A DNA stretch of 64,000 nt from Leptospira limi (GTDB lineage Bacteria > Spirochaetota > Leptospiria > Leptospirales > Leptospiraceae): contig NZ_JAMQPV010000001.1 of NCBI RefSeq assembly GCF_026151395.1, positions 1,862,501 through 1,926,500 of the forward strand. Reading direction: 5' to 3'. The position numbers and the translations under genes are program-made. Positions 1 to 9,921 of the stretch are shown piece by piece (within the stretch, counting starts at the first letter, position 1; every line of letters begins with the position of its first letter). The notes under the pieces are model-generated. The model did not search any database. It was not told where the DNA came from and saw only the letters and a list, made by a program, of their open reading frames with translations.

Positions 1-2
1 TG

Positions 3-3000
3 ATTACTAGCCGCACCTTTTCCCTCTTCGGTGGTGGAACACCACCTGTTGGCAATGGTGCACCAGATATTTTAGGTGCGTTTTATTACTTTAAACCAGG
101 TTGTTCTTTTTTACCTTACAGAGTCAGAGCTCAGGTTATTGAACCTGATGGAGAGAGTATGACAGTAAGTTTGATGGTTGGTCGTCCTGGTGCTAGCCTC
201 AATAGTTTGCCTATGGAAAGAGAAGGAATGACCAATTGGTATGCTGCTAATATTCCCTATGAATCGATGAGTTCTACTGGAATTACATTTCAAATTGTAG
301 CTGTAGATTCGAATGGCCTCGTGACAACGCGACCAGGAAGTGGTATTTTTAATTATCCAACTGATTCAGGAATTCCTGCATATATTTCGGGTTATGATAA
401 TGACCGTGATAATGATGGCCTTAATGATGCATGGGAAGTGGATCATGGATTTAATCCAAATAATCCATCGAACCCAACCGTTGGTATGTTTCCCGACACT
501 GACGGAGATGGAATACCAAATTCAGATGATCAAACACCTAACGGTGAGACGAATCCCCCAATTGATCAAATCTCAGTGTATCCATCATTGGTGACGATGG
601 ATACTGGTGAATCACAAGTATTTGCCGTAAATGCAAGTTATCTTGGTCAGCTAAGATATGTGAATCCAAGTTTTTCAACCACTGGAAGTGGATGGAGTGG
701 ATCACCAGTTGGAAACCTAGTGAACGGAGTCTTTACAGCTAATTTACCAGGTGCTGCGGGGGTAGTGGCAACAATCGGATCATTAAATGCGACAGCAACT
801 GTAGTTGTCAGAGATTCCATTGCTCCTTCGAGTATTACAAATTTATCTGCACAGACATTATCATCGAATAGGATCAGACTGACTTGGACTTCTCCCGGAA
901 ATGATGGAAGTGCAGGATATGCATCTGCTTATGAAATCCGTCGATCCACATCAATCATCTCGAATGATGTTACATGTAGTTCAGCAATTGCAGTTGCTCA
1001 TAATTTAGTTCCTAAATTAGCTGGTGGTTCTGAAATTTACGACGTAAATGGACTCACACCCAATACCCAGTATTATTTTTGTGTAAGGGCCTATGATAGT
1101 CGAGGAAATCGTAATATTTGGAATAACACTGTATCGGCTACAACTATGTTGGCACCCGATACGGTTGCTCCATCTGGTGTTACTGCATTCAGTGCAACAG
1201 CTTTAAACTCTGAATCCATTCAACTCAATTTTAATGCAACGGGTGATGATGGATCGAATGGTGCGGCAAGTTCTTATGAGATCAGGCGTTCTACTAGTCC
1301 AATCCCAGATGATAATGCATGCGATTTAGCCTCTATAGTTCCGAATCAGATTAGTCCTGTTTTAGCTTTAAGTCCAATTACATTTGTTGTATCTGGGTTA
1401 TCTCATAATACCGTATATCATTTTTGCATTCGAGGTTATGATGATGTCGGAAATCGTTCCATATGGTCAGGTGTATTGACAGCAACTACTCCGTATCGAA
1501 ATCAACCACCAACTGTTAACCCAGGTCAATTGCAGTATGTATATAATGGAGAAACGGTAAGTCTGAATGGAAGTGGTTCATCGGATCCAGACGCTGCTTT
1601 CTGCGGTGTTAATCCAAGTTCATACTCGATTCAATGGAGTTTTGCGAATAAACCTCCAACTTCAAACCTAGTTGATTCTTCGATACTAAATCGAAATCAA
1701 TTCATAGCTTCCTTTTCCCCTGATGTACCTGGAGATTATATTTTACGATTATCTTTTACTGATACAGTCGGTTCATGTTCCGGAATTTCGGAAACAAGAA
1801 TTGGAGAGGTAGTAATTTCGGTTTCTAATGTTGGGATATGGCCAGGACTTATGTTTGTGGATAACAAAACGTTTGTAGATGGTAACAAATTGTATGTCTA
1901 CGGTTATAACAAAAACGATGGAAAATACTATTTTTTCGTAACTGATGGTACACCTGGTTCTCAAATACCTTTAACGCAGTTTGATACAACTGGCGGATCA
2001 ATTTTTGAAATTGAGAAAGTTGGAAACATGATTTTTTTCACAAATAATTCCCCTACCTATGGGAAAGAAGTTTGGAAAACAGACGGATCGATAGCGGGAA
2101 CTTCTATAGTCAAAGATGCAAATCCAGGAGTTGCGAATCACGATCCTTATATCTTTTTTTCCAATGGGACAAATTTGTTTTATGGGGGGAGATCGGCAGC
2201 AGAAGGGATTGAGTTATGGAAGTCGGATGGAACTGCTTCGGGAACAAATCTTCTTTTTGATATTTACCCAGGTTCATCGAATGGAATGGCAGGTGGAATT
2301 TGGACCAAACCTGTCTTGATGGGTGGTATAAATTATTTTACAGCTAACAACGGTCAAATAGAACTTTGGAGAACCGATGGAACTCCTTCTGGAACCTATA
2401 TGGTATCTGATATTGGCGGGGGTAGTGCCTCGGTCCCTCAAAGTTTGACTGTAATTGGAAATGTTTTGTATTTCAATGCTTATCATCCATCGTATGGACG
2501 TGAACTTTGGAAAACAGATGGAACAGGTGCAGGTACTTCATTAGTTGCAGACTTAAACTCGGACAATTCAGGAAACTATGCTGGTCCAGAAGGTATTGTT
2601 ACATTAGGTGACCTTTTGTTATTTATCTTGAAAACTCCGACTTATGGTTGGGAACTATGGAAATCTGATGGCACGTTAAATGGAACTTCCATTATCAAAG
2701 ATGCTAATTCTGGGAGTGCCCATGGATTTAACTCCATTAATCTTAACAAGGTAGGTTCACTCATTTATTATACTGCAAATGATGGAGTGAATGGAGATGA
2801 GTTGTGGGTAAGTGATGGCACTACATCTGGAACAATGATGTTAAAGGATATTAAACCTGGCGCCAGCGGTTCCATCAATTATTCGAAAATGGTTCCGGGG
2901 ATTGCTAATACGGTTTATTTTACAGCAGATAATGGTGTAAATGGCACAGAAGTTTGGACATCCAACGGTACCCAAAGTGGTACAAAGTTGTTGGCTGATG

Positions 3001-3116
3001 GTAATGGATTGTCGTCAAGTTCTAATCCAAATCAACTGATCTATCACAATGGTTACCTTTTGTTTCAGGGAACTGATCGATATGGGGTATGGCAACAGTT
3101 TTACGTTAGACCTTAA
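3..3116 (+). CDS. Fibronectin type III / ELWxxDGT-repeat surface protein (5' end outside window)
   Basis: The frame is open from base 3 with no stop, so the gene begins upstream; an ATG at 159 is internal. The visible 1037 residues show, in order, a calcium-binding thrombospondin-3-like Asp-rich segment (DNDRDNDGLND, then DTDGDGIPNSDD), an Ig-like stretch, two fibronectin type III domains each ending in a YYFCVRAYD/YHFCIRGYD strand, a PKD-like domain, and a C-terminal half of seven E-[LV]-W-x-[TS]-[DN]-G-[ST]-x-x-GT repeats plus one degenerate copy, about 50-60 residues apart. This repeat family is usually found in large secreted or surface proteins and probably folds as a propeller. The export signal lies outside the window. 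The role is inferred to be surface exposed, possibly adhesive; no enzyme motif is visible. Confidence 0.85.
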   Translation: MTSRTFSLFGGGTPPVGNGAPDILGAFYYFKPGCSFLPYRVRAQVIEPDGESMTVSLMVGRPGASLNSLPMEREGMTNWYAANIPYESMSSTGITFQIVAVDSNGLVTTRPGSGIFNYPTDSGIPAYISGYDNDRDNDGLNDAWEVDHGFNPNNPSNPTVGMFPDTDGDGIPNSDDQTPNGETNPPIDQISVYPSLVTMDTGESQVFAVNASYLGQLRYVNPSFSTTGSGWSGSPVGNLVNGVFTANLPGAAGVVATIGSLNATATVVVRDSIAPSSITNLSAQTLSSNRIRLTWTSPGNDGSAGYASAYEIRRSTSIISNDVTCSSAIAVAHNLVPKLAGGSEIYDVNGLTPNTQYYFCVRAYDSRGNRNIWNNTVSATTMLAPDTVAPSGVTAFSATALNSESIQLNFNATGDDGSNGAASSYEIRRSTSPIPDDNACDLASIVPNQISPVLALSPITFVVSGLSHNTVYHFCIRGYDDVGNRSIWSGVLTATTPYRNQPPTVNPGQLQYVYNGETVSLNGSGSSDPDAAFCGVNPSSYSIQWSFANKPPTSNLVDSSILNRNQFIASFSPDVPGDYILRLSFTDTVGSCSGISETRIGEVVISVSNVGIWPGLMFVDNKTFVDGNKLYVYGYNKNDGKYYFFVTDGTPGSQIPLTQFDTTGGSIFEIEKVGNMIFFTNNSPTYGKEVWKTDGSIAGTSIVKDANPGVANHDPYIFFSNGTNLFYGGRSAAEGIELWKSDGTASGTNLLFDIYPGSSNGMAGGIWTKPVLMGGINYFTANNGQIELWRTDGTPSGTYMVSDIGGGSASVPQSLTVIGNVLYFNAYHPSYGRELWKTDGTGAGTSLVADLNSDNSGNYAGPEGIVTLGDLLLFILKTPTYGWELWKSDGTLNGTSIIKDANSGSAHGFNSINLNKVGSLIYYTANDGVNGDELWVSDGTTSGTMMLKDIKPGASGSINYSKMVPGIANTVYFTADNGVNGTEVWTSNGTQSGTKLLADGNGLSSSSNPNQLIYHNGYLLFQGTDRYGVWQQFYVRP

Positions 3117-3356
3117 AGTCTTATTATGAATCTAAACATTGCATTCTAAATGAGTTTCCTCAAGGCAGGAAGCTCGGCAATGTACTATGCGGTTGTCCTT
3201 TGCCTGTTAAGAATTATAATCACTATTCATCTATATTTTACTCGTAAAAGTTTTGGTCCCATTAATTGAAACTTAAAAAATCTATAATCGAATATTGTAA
3301 ACTTCGTTATAAGATTAAACTTATCCTATGATAAATATCATTATTGTTATTAACAT

Positions 3357-4571
3357 TTAGTTCAAAACATCCACTTCTTCATACTTAAAATCATTGATAT
3401 ATTGGATCACGTTAGCTTCCGGTAATGGGAGACTAAAGTAATATCCTTGTCCAATTTCGATTCCTAGGTTTTGAAGAAGATTTCTTGTTTCTTTATTTTC
3501 TATACCTTCTGCAACAATATCCATCTTCAATTTCTTAGACAAATGAACTGTTGACTCTATTATTTTTAGAGAATTTTCATTTTTTAATAAATTGAATACG
3601 AATCCTTTATCTATCTTAAGCTCAGAAAACGGAGCTTTTGTTAGTTGGTCAAGTGAAGAATAACCGGTTCCAAAATCATCGATAGAAAGACCGATTCCTT
3701 TCATACAAATTCTGGTAAGAATTTCTAGCTTTTGAGGAGCATTATCTATTTTTCCTATTTCAACTAGTTCAAGGACAATTTGATTAGGATTTAAATTATT
3801 TTTTTCGATTAGTTTTAACATGGCATCAGGTAAAGAGCTATCAATTAAATCAAAAACCGAAATATTTATGGAAACTCGATATCGGAATCCCGTTTTATTT
3901 AATAGTCCGAAAAAAGAACATGCTTCCGCAATTAAATACTTTGTCAATTCAGCGGAAAGATTGTGCTTCGCTAAAACGGGTAAAAATTGATCGGGAAAAA
4001 TAATACCGTGAGTTGGGTGATTCCACCTAACTAATGCCTCAAACCCAATTAACTTTTTAGATTGTAGATGGATTTGAGGTTGGTAATACAATACTAATTC
4101 TCTATTTTTAATTCCTATTAAAATTTCTTCCTTTGTAAATAGAAGTTCTTTTGAATTATCATTTTGGAAATGATTTAGAGTTTTATTTCTGTTTTCTATA
4201 AGAATTAATATAGTTTCCATATTAATAGGTTTGGAGACAGTTCCGATAACATTTAAACCGTAAGCTTTTGCAATTCGCTCAGCACTGCTCAATACTGCTT
4301 GGTTATAACCGCTCATAAGTATAATTGAAGCTTTAGATTTTTTTTCACCTAAGAAACGTAATATTTCAATTCCATCCATATCTGGCATAAATAGATCTAA
4401 AACAATTAAATCGATCGAATCATTGTATATTTTATATAGTTTGGTAGATTCAGTTAGGGAAATTATTTCAGATATATTGGCATCCTGTAGCACTTCAGAT
4501 AAAAATGAAGTCATCTCTAAATTATCATCTAGGATGAGGGCTTTAGTGACTCTTTTATTAACTGTGTTCAT
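3357..4571 (-). CDS. Response regulator with c-di-GMP phosphodiesterase (REC-EAL) output
   Basis: This 404-residue protein has an N-terminal receiver domain (acidic pair D15/D16, phosphoacceptor D59 in LIVLDLFMPDMDG, KP motif near residue 113) and a C-terminal EAL domain from about residue 150. The EAL catalytic set looks complete: FEALVRW, NIS, ELVE, IDDFGTGYSSL, LKIDK, AEGIE and QGYYF. It should therefore hydrolyse cyclic di-GMP to pGpG under phosphorylation control. Its start codon lies inside the 3' end of the hybrid histidine kinase gene (14-nt overlap), so the two are co-transcribed and likely form a kinase/effector pair. No DNA-binding domain is present. Confidence 0.92.
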   Translation of the reverse strand: MNTVNKRVTKALILDDNLEMTSFLSEVLQDANISEIISLTESTKLYKIYNDSIDLIVLDLFMPDMDGIEILRFLGEKKSKASIILMSGYNQAVLSSAERIAKAYGLNVIGTVSKPINMETILILIENRNKTLNHFQNDNSKELLFTKEEILIGIKNRELVLYYQPQIHLQSKKLIGFEALVRWNHPTHGIIFPDQFLPVLAKHNLSAELTKYLIAEACSFFGLLNKTGFRYRVSINISVFDLIDSSLPDAMLKLIEKNNLNPNQIVLELVEIGKIDNAPQKLEILTRICMKGIGLSIDDFGTGYSSLDQLTKAPFSELKIDKGFVFNLLKNENSLKIIESTVHLSKKLKMDIVAEGIENKETRNLLQNLGIEIGQGYYFSLPLPEANVIQYINDFKYEEVDVLN

Positions 4572-7044
4572 TTGAAGACTCCAAAACTTCTTTAATTGTG
4601 TTTTCCAATTGTGCTGCTCGGTATGGTTTGTTCATGAAATGGTATTTATCTAAATCTATATATTCTCTTTTCCTTAAATCACCAGGAAACCCTGAGGTTA
4701 AAATTATTTTTAAATCTTTGTGTTTAGTTTGGGCAATCTCTGCCAGTTTTAAGCCATCGATTTTTCCAGGCATCATAACGTCACTTATCAATATATCATA
4801 ATTATTTAATTCTAATAATATTTTTGCTTCATCGCCAGAGGTGACGCATTGGACAGTGAATCCCATATCACTAAGTAAATCTTTTGCGATTTCAAGAATT
4901 TCAATCTCATCATCTACCAATAGAACCTTTCCTTTGTATTTTGTTGGGTTCTCCCTTTTGGCACTTAATTCAATTTCCTCTCTGAATGAAGCTATATTTT
5001 CAAGTAAAGGGAAGTAGACTCGGAAACAGGAACCAACATTAATTTCACTATTCACTTTTACAAATCCATTGAATTGATTTACAAATGTAAAAAGCATGGA
5101 TAAGCCAAGACCAGTACCTTGGCCCACGGGTTTTGTGGTAAAAAAAGGCTCATAAATTCGATCCATGATTTCACGACTCATTCCTCTACCCGTGTCTGTG
5201 ACAGATATTTCTACATAATGTTCTGCTAACTGCGTAACATTTGTTAAATCTGAAAGAGAATTCTTTTTTACTTTGTTTATTCTAATTTCAATTACGCCTG
5301 TATTTTCCATAGCATCTCTCGCATTGATGACAAGGTTTAAGATTGATGTTTCTAGATCAAAGGGATCAAGAAAGACACGCAAAGGGATTTTATAAAGTTG
5401 GATTTTTAAGTCAATATGCTTGCCGATGACTGGTTTTAGCATTTCTTCCATGTTAGAAATAACCTGGTTGATTTCAACTTCGTTAGGTGAGACGATTTGT
5501 TTTCTTGCAAAAGAAAGAAGTTTTTGTGTGAGTTGAGATCCTCTTTCTACAGCTCCCATTGCGCTTTCTATCTTTTTGATAAACAAAGGATCTGGATTGG
5601 GATTTCTTCTTTGTATCAATTCAAGATTTCCACTTATTATAGCCAATATATTATTAAAGTCATGAGCAACTCCACCAGCGATTTGACCTAACGTTTCAAG
5701 TTTTTGTGTTTGTTTGAGTTGGTTTTCTCCTTTAATTACCTCTAATGAAATATAATTTGATCTTGTAACTGCAATTTGAATCTCTCTTTCAATTGCTTTT
5801 ACACTTCCGGTAAGATTATTTATTTTGTTATAAAATTTGCGCATGTCTTCATTAAAATATTTTAGTTTATGATCAAGGTCACTTTCACCATCAAATAGTG
5901 CCTTAACTTTGGAATTTTCCTTGTTTTGGAAATTAAATAATGATTCGGCAGTTTTGCTCAGTTCAGTTGCTGAATCCGAAACTTCTTCTGAAATAATTTC
6001 CACTTTCTCAATCGATTTTGATACAGAATGAATGAACTTATTCAAATCATCACTCATTAACCTTATCTCATCTCGATAAGTAGTTTCAATTTTTCCTAAC
6101 GGGCTTAATTTTTGATTAGCGATTCGATAGACTAGGAAAATTGAGAGAGAAATCACGATTATCGCAATACAGACAATCCCTGAAAGTAAACTTTTTAACG
6201 AGTTGTGGATCTCTTTTAATGGCTGAATGGCTACGACCATCATTTTCCACTGTTTTAATCTTTGGACCATCAGATACCTTGGCTCACCTTTGAAGGTAAT
6301 ATTTCCAATCTCCTCTGATTTCATTTCCATAATTTCTTTACCGAATTCTGCCTTTGAGATGTCAAAATCCAAAATCAGTTCTTTCATTTTGTGCGCAAGA
6401 ATCGGACCATCTTCTTCCGCAACAAAGACGTATCCTTCTTTTCCCATTTGAATTCGTGAAATGAGTTTGTCGGTGATACGATTGAGAGAAAGTGCAATAC
6501 AAAGGGTTCCGATCACTTTTCCTTGATCTCGAATTAAGGTTGATAAGACTACAACCGTATCACCTGTAATAGGTGATCTCTTTGCTTTTGCAATAGCTAC
6601 TTTTTCAAACAAGGCAGAGGCATAGTATCTTTGGAGATCCTCCTTTTGTTCTGGATCCGATCCGTAACCAAGAGTCTTCCCGGAAAGTGCATCAGCGATT
6701 ACTTTTAAATTTTCATTTTTTCCAAATATGAATATATTTTCATACATTCCATATCGAGTGTGCATTTGCTTAAATAAAGAACTTGCAATTGGTTCTTTTT
6801 TTCGTATGGACTGAATTGTTCTTTCGTCTAGTGCGAGTGTCTGTGCTATATTGGCATGGGAAATAAAATAATCATCGATTTCCATAGAAACAATTTTCAC
6901 AACTGTTTTCATCTGTGTTTGAAAATGTTCCGAAACTTTTTGGCTACCGAGAAAATATGTCAAAACAGATATAGAAACAGTTAGAAATAGTATCAGTCCG
7001 ATACTCCAAACTGTAAAAGAGAATTTTAGACTATTTTTTGGCAT
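4558..7044 (-). CDS. Hybrid sensor histidine kinase with periplasmic Cache-like sensor
   Basis: The 828 residues run: TM1 (about 10-32), a periplasmic sensor resembling dCache domains, TM2 (about 283-310), a linker with coiled coil, a HisKA segment with the H-box GGVAHDFNNILAI, a HATPase domain with DTGRGM, EPFFTTK and GTGLGLS boxes, and a C-terminal receiver (LLVDDE; LISDVMMPG; KPY). It would autophosphorylate on the H-box His and relay through its own receiver, plausibly to the overlapping REC-EAL protein. The first ~180 residues are colinear with the broken chemotaxis receptor at 7940-9081, so one sensor type was fused to two outputs. A 14-bp palindrome lies about 70 nt upstream of the start. 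Confidence 0.93.
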   Translation of the reverse strand: MPKNSLKFSFTVWSIGLILFLTVSISVLTYFLGSQKVSEHFQTQMKTVVKIVSMEIDDYFISHANIAQTLALDERTIQSIRKKEPIASSLFKQMHTRYGMYENIFIFGKNENLKVIADALSGKTLGYGSDPEQKEDLQRYYASALFEKVAIAKAKRSPITGDTVVVLSTLIRDQGKVIGTLCIALSLNRITDKLISRIQMGKEGYVFVAEEDGPILAHKMKELILDFDISKAEFGKEIMEMKSEEIGNITFKGEPRYLMVQRLKQWKMMVVAIQPLKEIHNSLKSLLSGIVCIAIIVISLSIFLVYRIANQKLSPLGKIETTYRDEIRLMSDDLNKFIHSVSKSIEKVEIISEEVSDSATELSKTAESLFNFQNKENSKVKALFDGESDLDHKLKYFNEDMRKFYNKINNLTGSVKAIEREIQIAVTRSNYISLEVIKGENQLKQTQKLETLGQIAGGVAHDFNNILAIISGNLELIQRRNPNPDPLFIKKIESAMGAVERGSQLTQKLLSFARKQIVSPNEVEINQVISNMEEMLKPVIGKHIDLKIQLYKIPLRVFLDPFDLETSILNLVINARDAMENTGVIEIRINKVKKNSLSDLTNVTQLAEHYVEISVTDTGRGMSREIMDRIYEPFFTTKPVGQGTGLGLSMLFTFVNQFNGFVKVNSEINVGSCFRVYFPLLENIASFREEIELSAKRENPTKYKGKVLLVDDEIEILEIAKDLLSDMGFTVQCVTSGDEAKILLELNNYDILISDVMMPGKIDGLKLAEIAQTKHKDLKIILTSGFPGDLRKREYIDLDKYHFMNKPYRAAQLENTIKEVLESSNEHS

Positions 7045-7115
7045 TATAGCTCCATATCATATGACAAGATTTTTTAAATCTACATATATGACATGAAGCA
7101 TTTGCTAACTTTCTG

Positions 7116-7129
7116 TTAACAAATGTTAA
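7116..7129. promoter_or_regulatory. Palindrome TTAACA-AA-TGTTAA upstream of the hybrid kinase gene
   Basis: A perfect 6-2-6 inverted repeat lies between the Crp-like gene and the kinase start. The identical 14-mer (reverse complement) occurs upstream of the broken chemotaxis receptor, and a one-mismatch copy occurs upstream of the FG-GAP lipoprotein. It is a candidate operator; the regulator is not identified, but the neighbouring Crp-like protein is the obvious candidate. Confidence 0.5.
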
Positions 7130-7183
7130 TTTGTGTAAAGGGAAATTGAAAAGAAATTAGAAAGTGATAATTGGCATTGCGGT

Positions 7184-7837
7184 CTATGGATGGGGTGTTC
7201 TGAGAAGTTTGTTTTCAGTAATTAGATTTTGAGTTTTTATATTTCCTTTTTTTTCGACAATTTTCCATACACGTTGTCTGATCCGACTGAGTGAAACCGT
7301 TGTTACACCTAAGTACGAAGCAATATAATGTTGAGGAATATTTTGGATTAATCTTGGATTTTCTTCAATTAAATTAAGATATCTTTCCTCAGGCTTATAA
7401 TGGATACGCGATAAAAATAAATCTATGTAATTGAATAATCTTCCAATTAAATGTTGAATTACAAAATCTTTTACTTCTGGGTTCTCTCGATAGATGATGG
7501 CCGCATTCGCTTCTTCTAAGATATATAAATCAGTTGGCAAAATTGATTCTAGAAAAAACTTTTCATGTAGTCTCTGTGTGCTAAAATCTTCAGGATTAAC
7601 GAAAATCCGATTATCGCAAAAGAAGGCTATTGTTGAACTTTTGCCCTTTCCTTCAAATGCCGCTCGAAGAACACCTTGTTTGACGATGAATAAACATTTC
7701 GATTTTTCACCTTTTTCAACCAATATTGTTTTTGCGGGAACCTGCTTATGAATGAAAAACTTTTCATATCTATGCCAGTTCTTTTCCATATTTGGGATTT
7801 TCGACTTCATTTCAGCGATTAACGGAATATCTAACAT
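7184..7837 (-). CDS. Crp/Fnr-family transcriptional regulator
   Basis: This 217-residue protein has a cyclic-nucleotide-binding-type beta-roll (about residues 25-120; KTILVEKGEKSKCLFIVKQGVLR), a long dimerisation helix (about 125-155) and a C-terminal winged helix (IPQHYIASYLGVTTVSLSRIRQ, about 165-190). No Fnr-type cysteine cluster is visible, and the strict cAMP-pocket signature is not evident, so the ligand is unknown. It lies on the same strand between the broken chemotaxis receptor and the hybrid kinase. The repeated TTAACA-N2-TGTTAA palindromes nearby are plausible binding sites, which is inference. Confidence 0.85.
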   Translation of the reverse strand: MLDIPLIAEMKSKIPNMEKNWHRYEKFFIHKQVPAKTILVEKGEKSKCLFIVKQGVLRAAFEGKGKSSTIAFFCDNRIFVNPEDFSTQRLHEKFFLESILPTDLYILEEANAAIIYRENPEVKDFVIQHLIGRLFNYIDLFLSRIHYKPEERYLNLIEENPRLIQNIPQHYIASYLGVTTVSLSRIRQRVWKIVEKKGNIKTQNLITENKLLRTPHP

Positions 7838-7939
7838 AATTAGCTCTATAAGTTATTTCATCACTTACTTCTTCCTAGTCAAGATATATCCGAGTAACGT
7901 TATATAAAAGAATTCTTGTTCATCATATTCATCTCATTT

Positions 7940-9081
7940 TTAAAACTGAAATTGTGCAACGATTCCATTTAGTAAATCTGCATTAGAAGATAAAATAACC
8001 GAAGTAGTAGACATCTCTTCTGAACTTGATGCTGTAATAAATGCTTTTTGATTCCATTCGGAAATGACACGTGAGATTTCTTCGACAGCTCTTTTCTGCT
8101 CATCGATGGATTTTTTGATTGATTTTGCTTCTATCCCCAATTGTTCAGATTGTAAATCAACTTCGCGATTGGAGTGGCTCTTGGTTTTTTGTAAGTTCGT
8201 ATAAGTTTTTCATGTTCTGAGTCATTGTTTCAATGTCAGAAATGATCAATTTAATTCTGTTGATTGATAATTTTGTTCCATCAGTTCCTTGTATAACTTC
8301 CTTTTGGTTAGTTATTAAAATTTTTGTAATGGATTTAAGCGAATCTGTGGTTCGTTCTGACAACTTTCCAATTTCAGAAGCCACAACTCGAAACCCATTC
8401 CCGGCCTCTCCAGCGCGAGCAGCCTCCAAGGATGCATTTAGCGAAAGTAGTTGTGTCTGGTCTGCAATTTCATGTATCATTTCAAGGATATTCGACATTT
8501 GTTCTGATGATGAAAGAATATTGGAAAATTGAGATGTTATTTTTTCTAATGATTCCTCCCTGATCTCGAATGGATGTTGCTAATACAATTACAGTTTCTC
8601 CCGTGATAGGCGATTTTTTTGCCTTGCCTATGGCAACTTTCTCCATAACAGCAGAATTACGATACATTAATAAGTCATCCCGTTCCAATGATATAGAACC
8701 ATATCCATGTGTTTTGCCAGAAATTGAATCAGCTATCACAGTTGGATTCTCAATATTAGGGAAAATAAAAATATTTTCATATATTCCATACCGTTTATGA
8801 ATTTCTTGATAGAAAGTACTGGCTATGGGTTTTCCTTTGCGTATGGATTGGATCGTTCGTATATCATGTGCTAGTGTCTCTGCGATATTTCCATGTGAAA
8901 TCAAGAAGTTGTCGATCTCCATCGCAACGATTTTAACTACTGTTTTCATTTGTATTTTAAAATGATCTGAGATTTTACGACTCCCTAAAATGTAAGTTGC
9001 GATCGATATGAGAGTCGCTAAAAATACAATGAGAAGAACACTCCAAAGGGTAAAGGTATACTTTAAACTTTTCATTTGCAA
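7940..9081 (-). pseudogene. Methyl-accepting chemotaxis protein, broken by a deletion and a frameshift
   Basis: Three open segments in three frames together read as one receptor. Positions 9081 to about 8560 encode an N-terminal TM and sensor domain colinear with the hybrid kinase's first ~180 residues. The reading then jumps frame near 8555-8570, with the second half of the sensor, TM2, HAMP and early signalling region missing. Positions about 8560 to 8165 encode the signalling hairpin ([27 protein letters not shown]). A second frame change near 8165-8185 leads into the C-terminal helix ([15 protein letters not shown]) ending at 7940. The chemoreceptor core motif is still easy to read, so the decay looks recent. 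A functional product is unlikely unless these are sequencing errors, and the missing internal region argues against that. Confidence 0.85.
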
Positions 9082-9174
9082 AAATACTCCCAGACTTTCT
9101 GATCAACTAATTCTGATGATTGACCACGTTCTAAACGTTTATTTGTCTGACTTGCAAAGTTTTTTAAAAATTCG

Positions 9175-9188
9175 TTAACATTTGTTAA
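9175..9188. promoter_or_regulatory. Palindrome TTAACA-TT-TGTTAA upstream of the broken chemotaxis receptor
   Basis: This is the same 14-mer as at 7116-7129, on the other strand, 93 nt upstream of the receptor start. The rest of the 335-nt gap 9082-9416 shows no gene or clear terminator. Confidence 0.5.
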
Positions 9189-9416
9189 TAAATTTCAGTG
9201 GTTAAGAAATAGTTTCCAAATCACTGATAAAAAATTATGGATTTGGCTGATTCACATGTAAATTAGCCGGTATCAAGATAAGTGGCAGAATCAAGACCAT
9301 TAATACCTGATATATTCCAAAACATTCGATTTTGTGATAAAAAGTTGATTTGAAACGTATAACACAATCATTTCAAATACAAAGTTAAGATAACGAAGTA
9401 AAGACGAGCTAGCGGA

Positions 9417-9890
9417 TCAAAATGATTTAGGAATGTTCACCACTTCTTTTTTAAAGAAAAAAGTATATTCTGCATAAGTATTACGTGACCTATCAGGCGG
9501 AGGAGGAAATTCCCAAGACTTGATTTCATTTTGAATACAACCGATGAGGGTATCAGATGTAAAATCGGATTGGATGAGTTCCACTTTTGTAGGAAATCCA
9601 TTGGGTTCGATTTGCCAATCGAATTGGATTTTGCCTTCTTCGATTTTAGGATTTGTTTCTAAGTATAAATTGTAACAAATTTGAATTTTCCGTTTGTGTT
9701 TGGTGATGGTAAAATTCACTTCTCGTTTGTGGTAAGGTGAGAGACCTTTTTTATCCACTTCCATTGAGGGTGGCGTGAATTGATTTCCATTTGAGTTTGG
9801 TCGAAGGAAAAGAAAATACAAAATGCTTAAGATAAGGGTAGTTATTGTGACAAGAATGATTTCTTTTTGATAGGGAATCTGTTTTTTCAT
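9417..9890 (-). CDS. TonB-like AgmX/PglI C-terminal domain protein
   Basis: This 157-residue protein has one N-terminal TM (about residues 10-30) and a periplasmic domain of the AgmX/PglI C-terminal type. The visible family features are a paired-Cys arrangement (KIQICYNLYLETNP ... LIGCIQNEIKSWEFPPP), the G-x-I-x-F-x-W 'KIQFDWQIEPNGFP' strand and the final aromatic strand YAEYTFFF. Family members resemble TonB C-termini and are often found with surface or gliding machineries. The gene sits 31 nt downstream of the FG-GAP lipoprotein gene and is probably co-transcribed with it. Its partner is unknown. Confidence 0.75.
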   Translation of the reverse strand: MKKQIPYQKEIILVTITTLILSILYFLFLRPNSNGNQFTPPSMEVDKKGLSPYHKREVNFTITKHKRKIQICYNLYLETNPKIEEGKIQFDWQIEPNGFPTKVELIQSDFTSDTLIGCIQNEIKSWEFPPPPDRSRNTYAEYTFFFKKEVVNIPKSF

Positions 9891-9921
9891 TTATGAATGT
9901 AATTTATGTTTCCAATCCGTT

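Noticed and set aside
3140..3210. Hairpin or small RNA after the ELWxxDGT gene
   Set aside because: Only a short AGGCA/TGCCT pairing with a long loop and no T-run; not enough to call.
8233..8800. Plus-strand ORFs opposite the broken chemotaxis receptor
   Set aside because: The minus strand carries clear receptor and sensor homology; these are antisense shadows.
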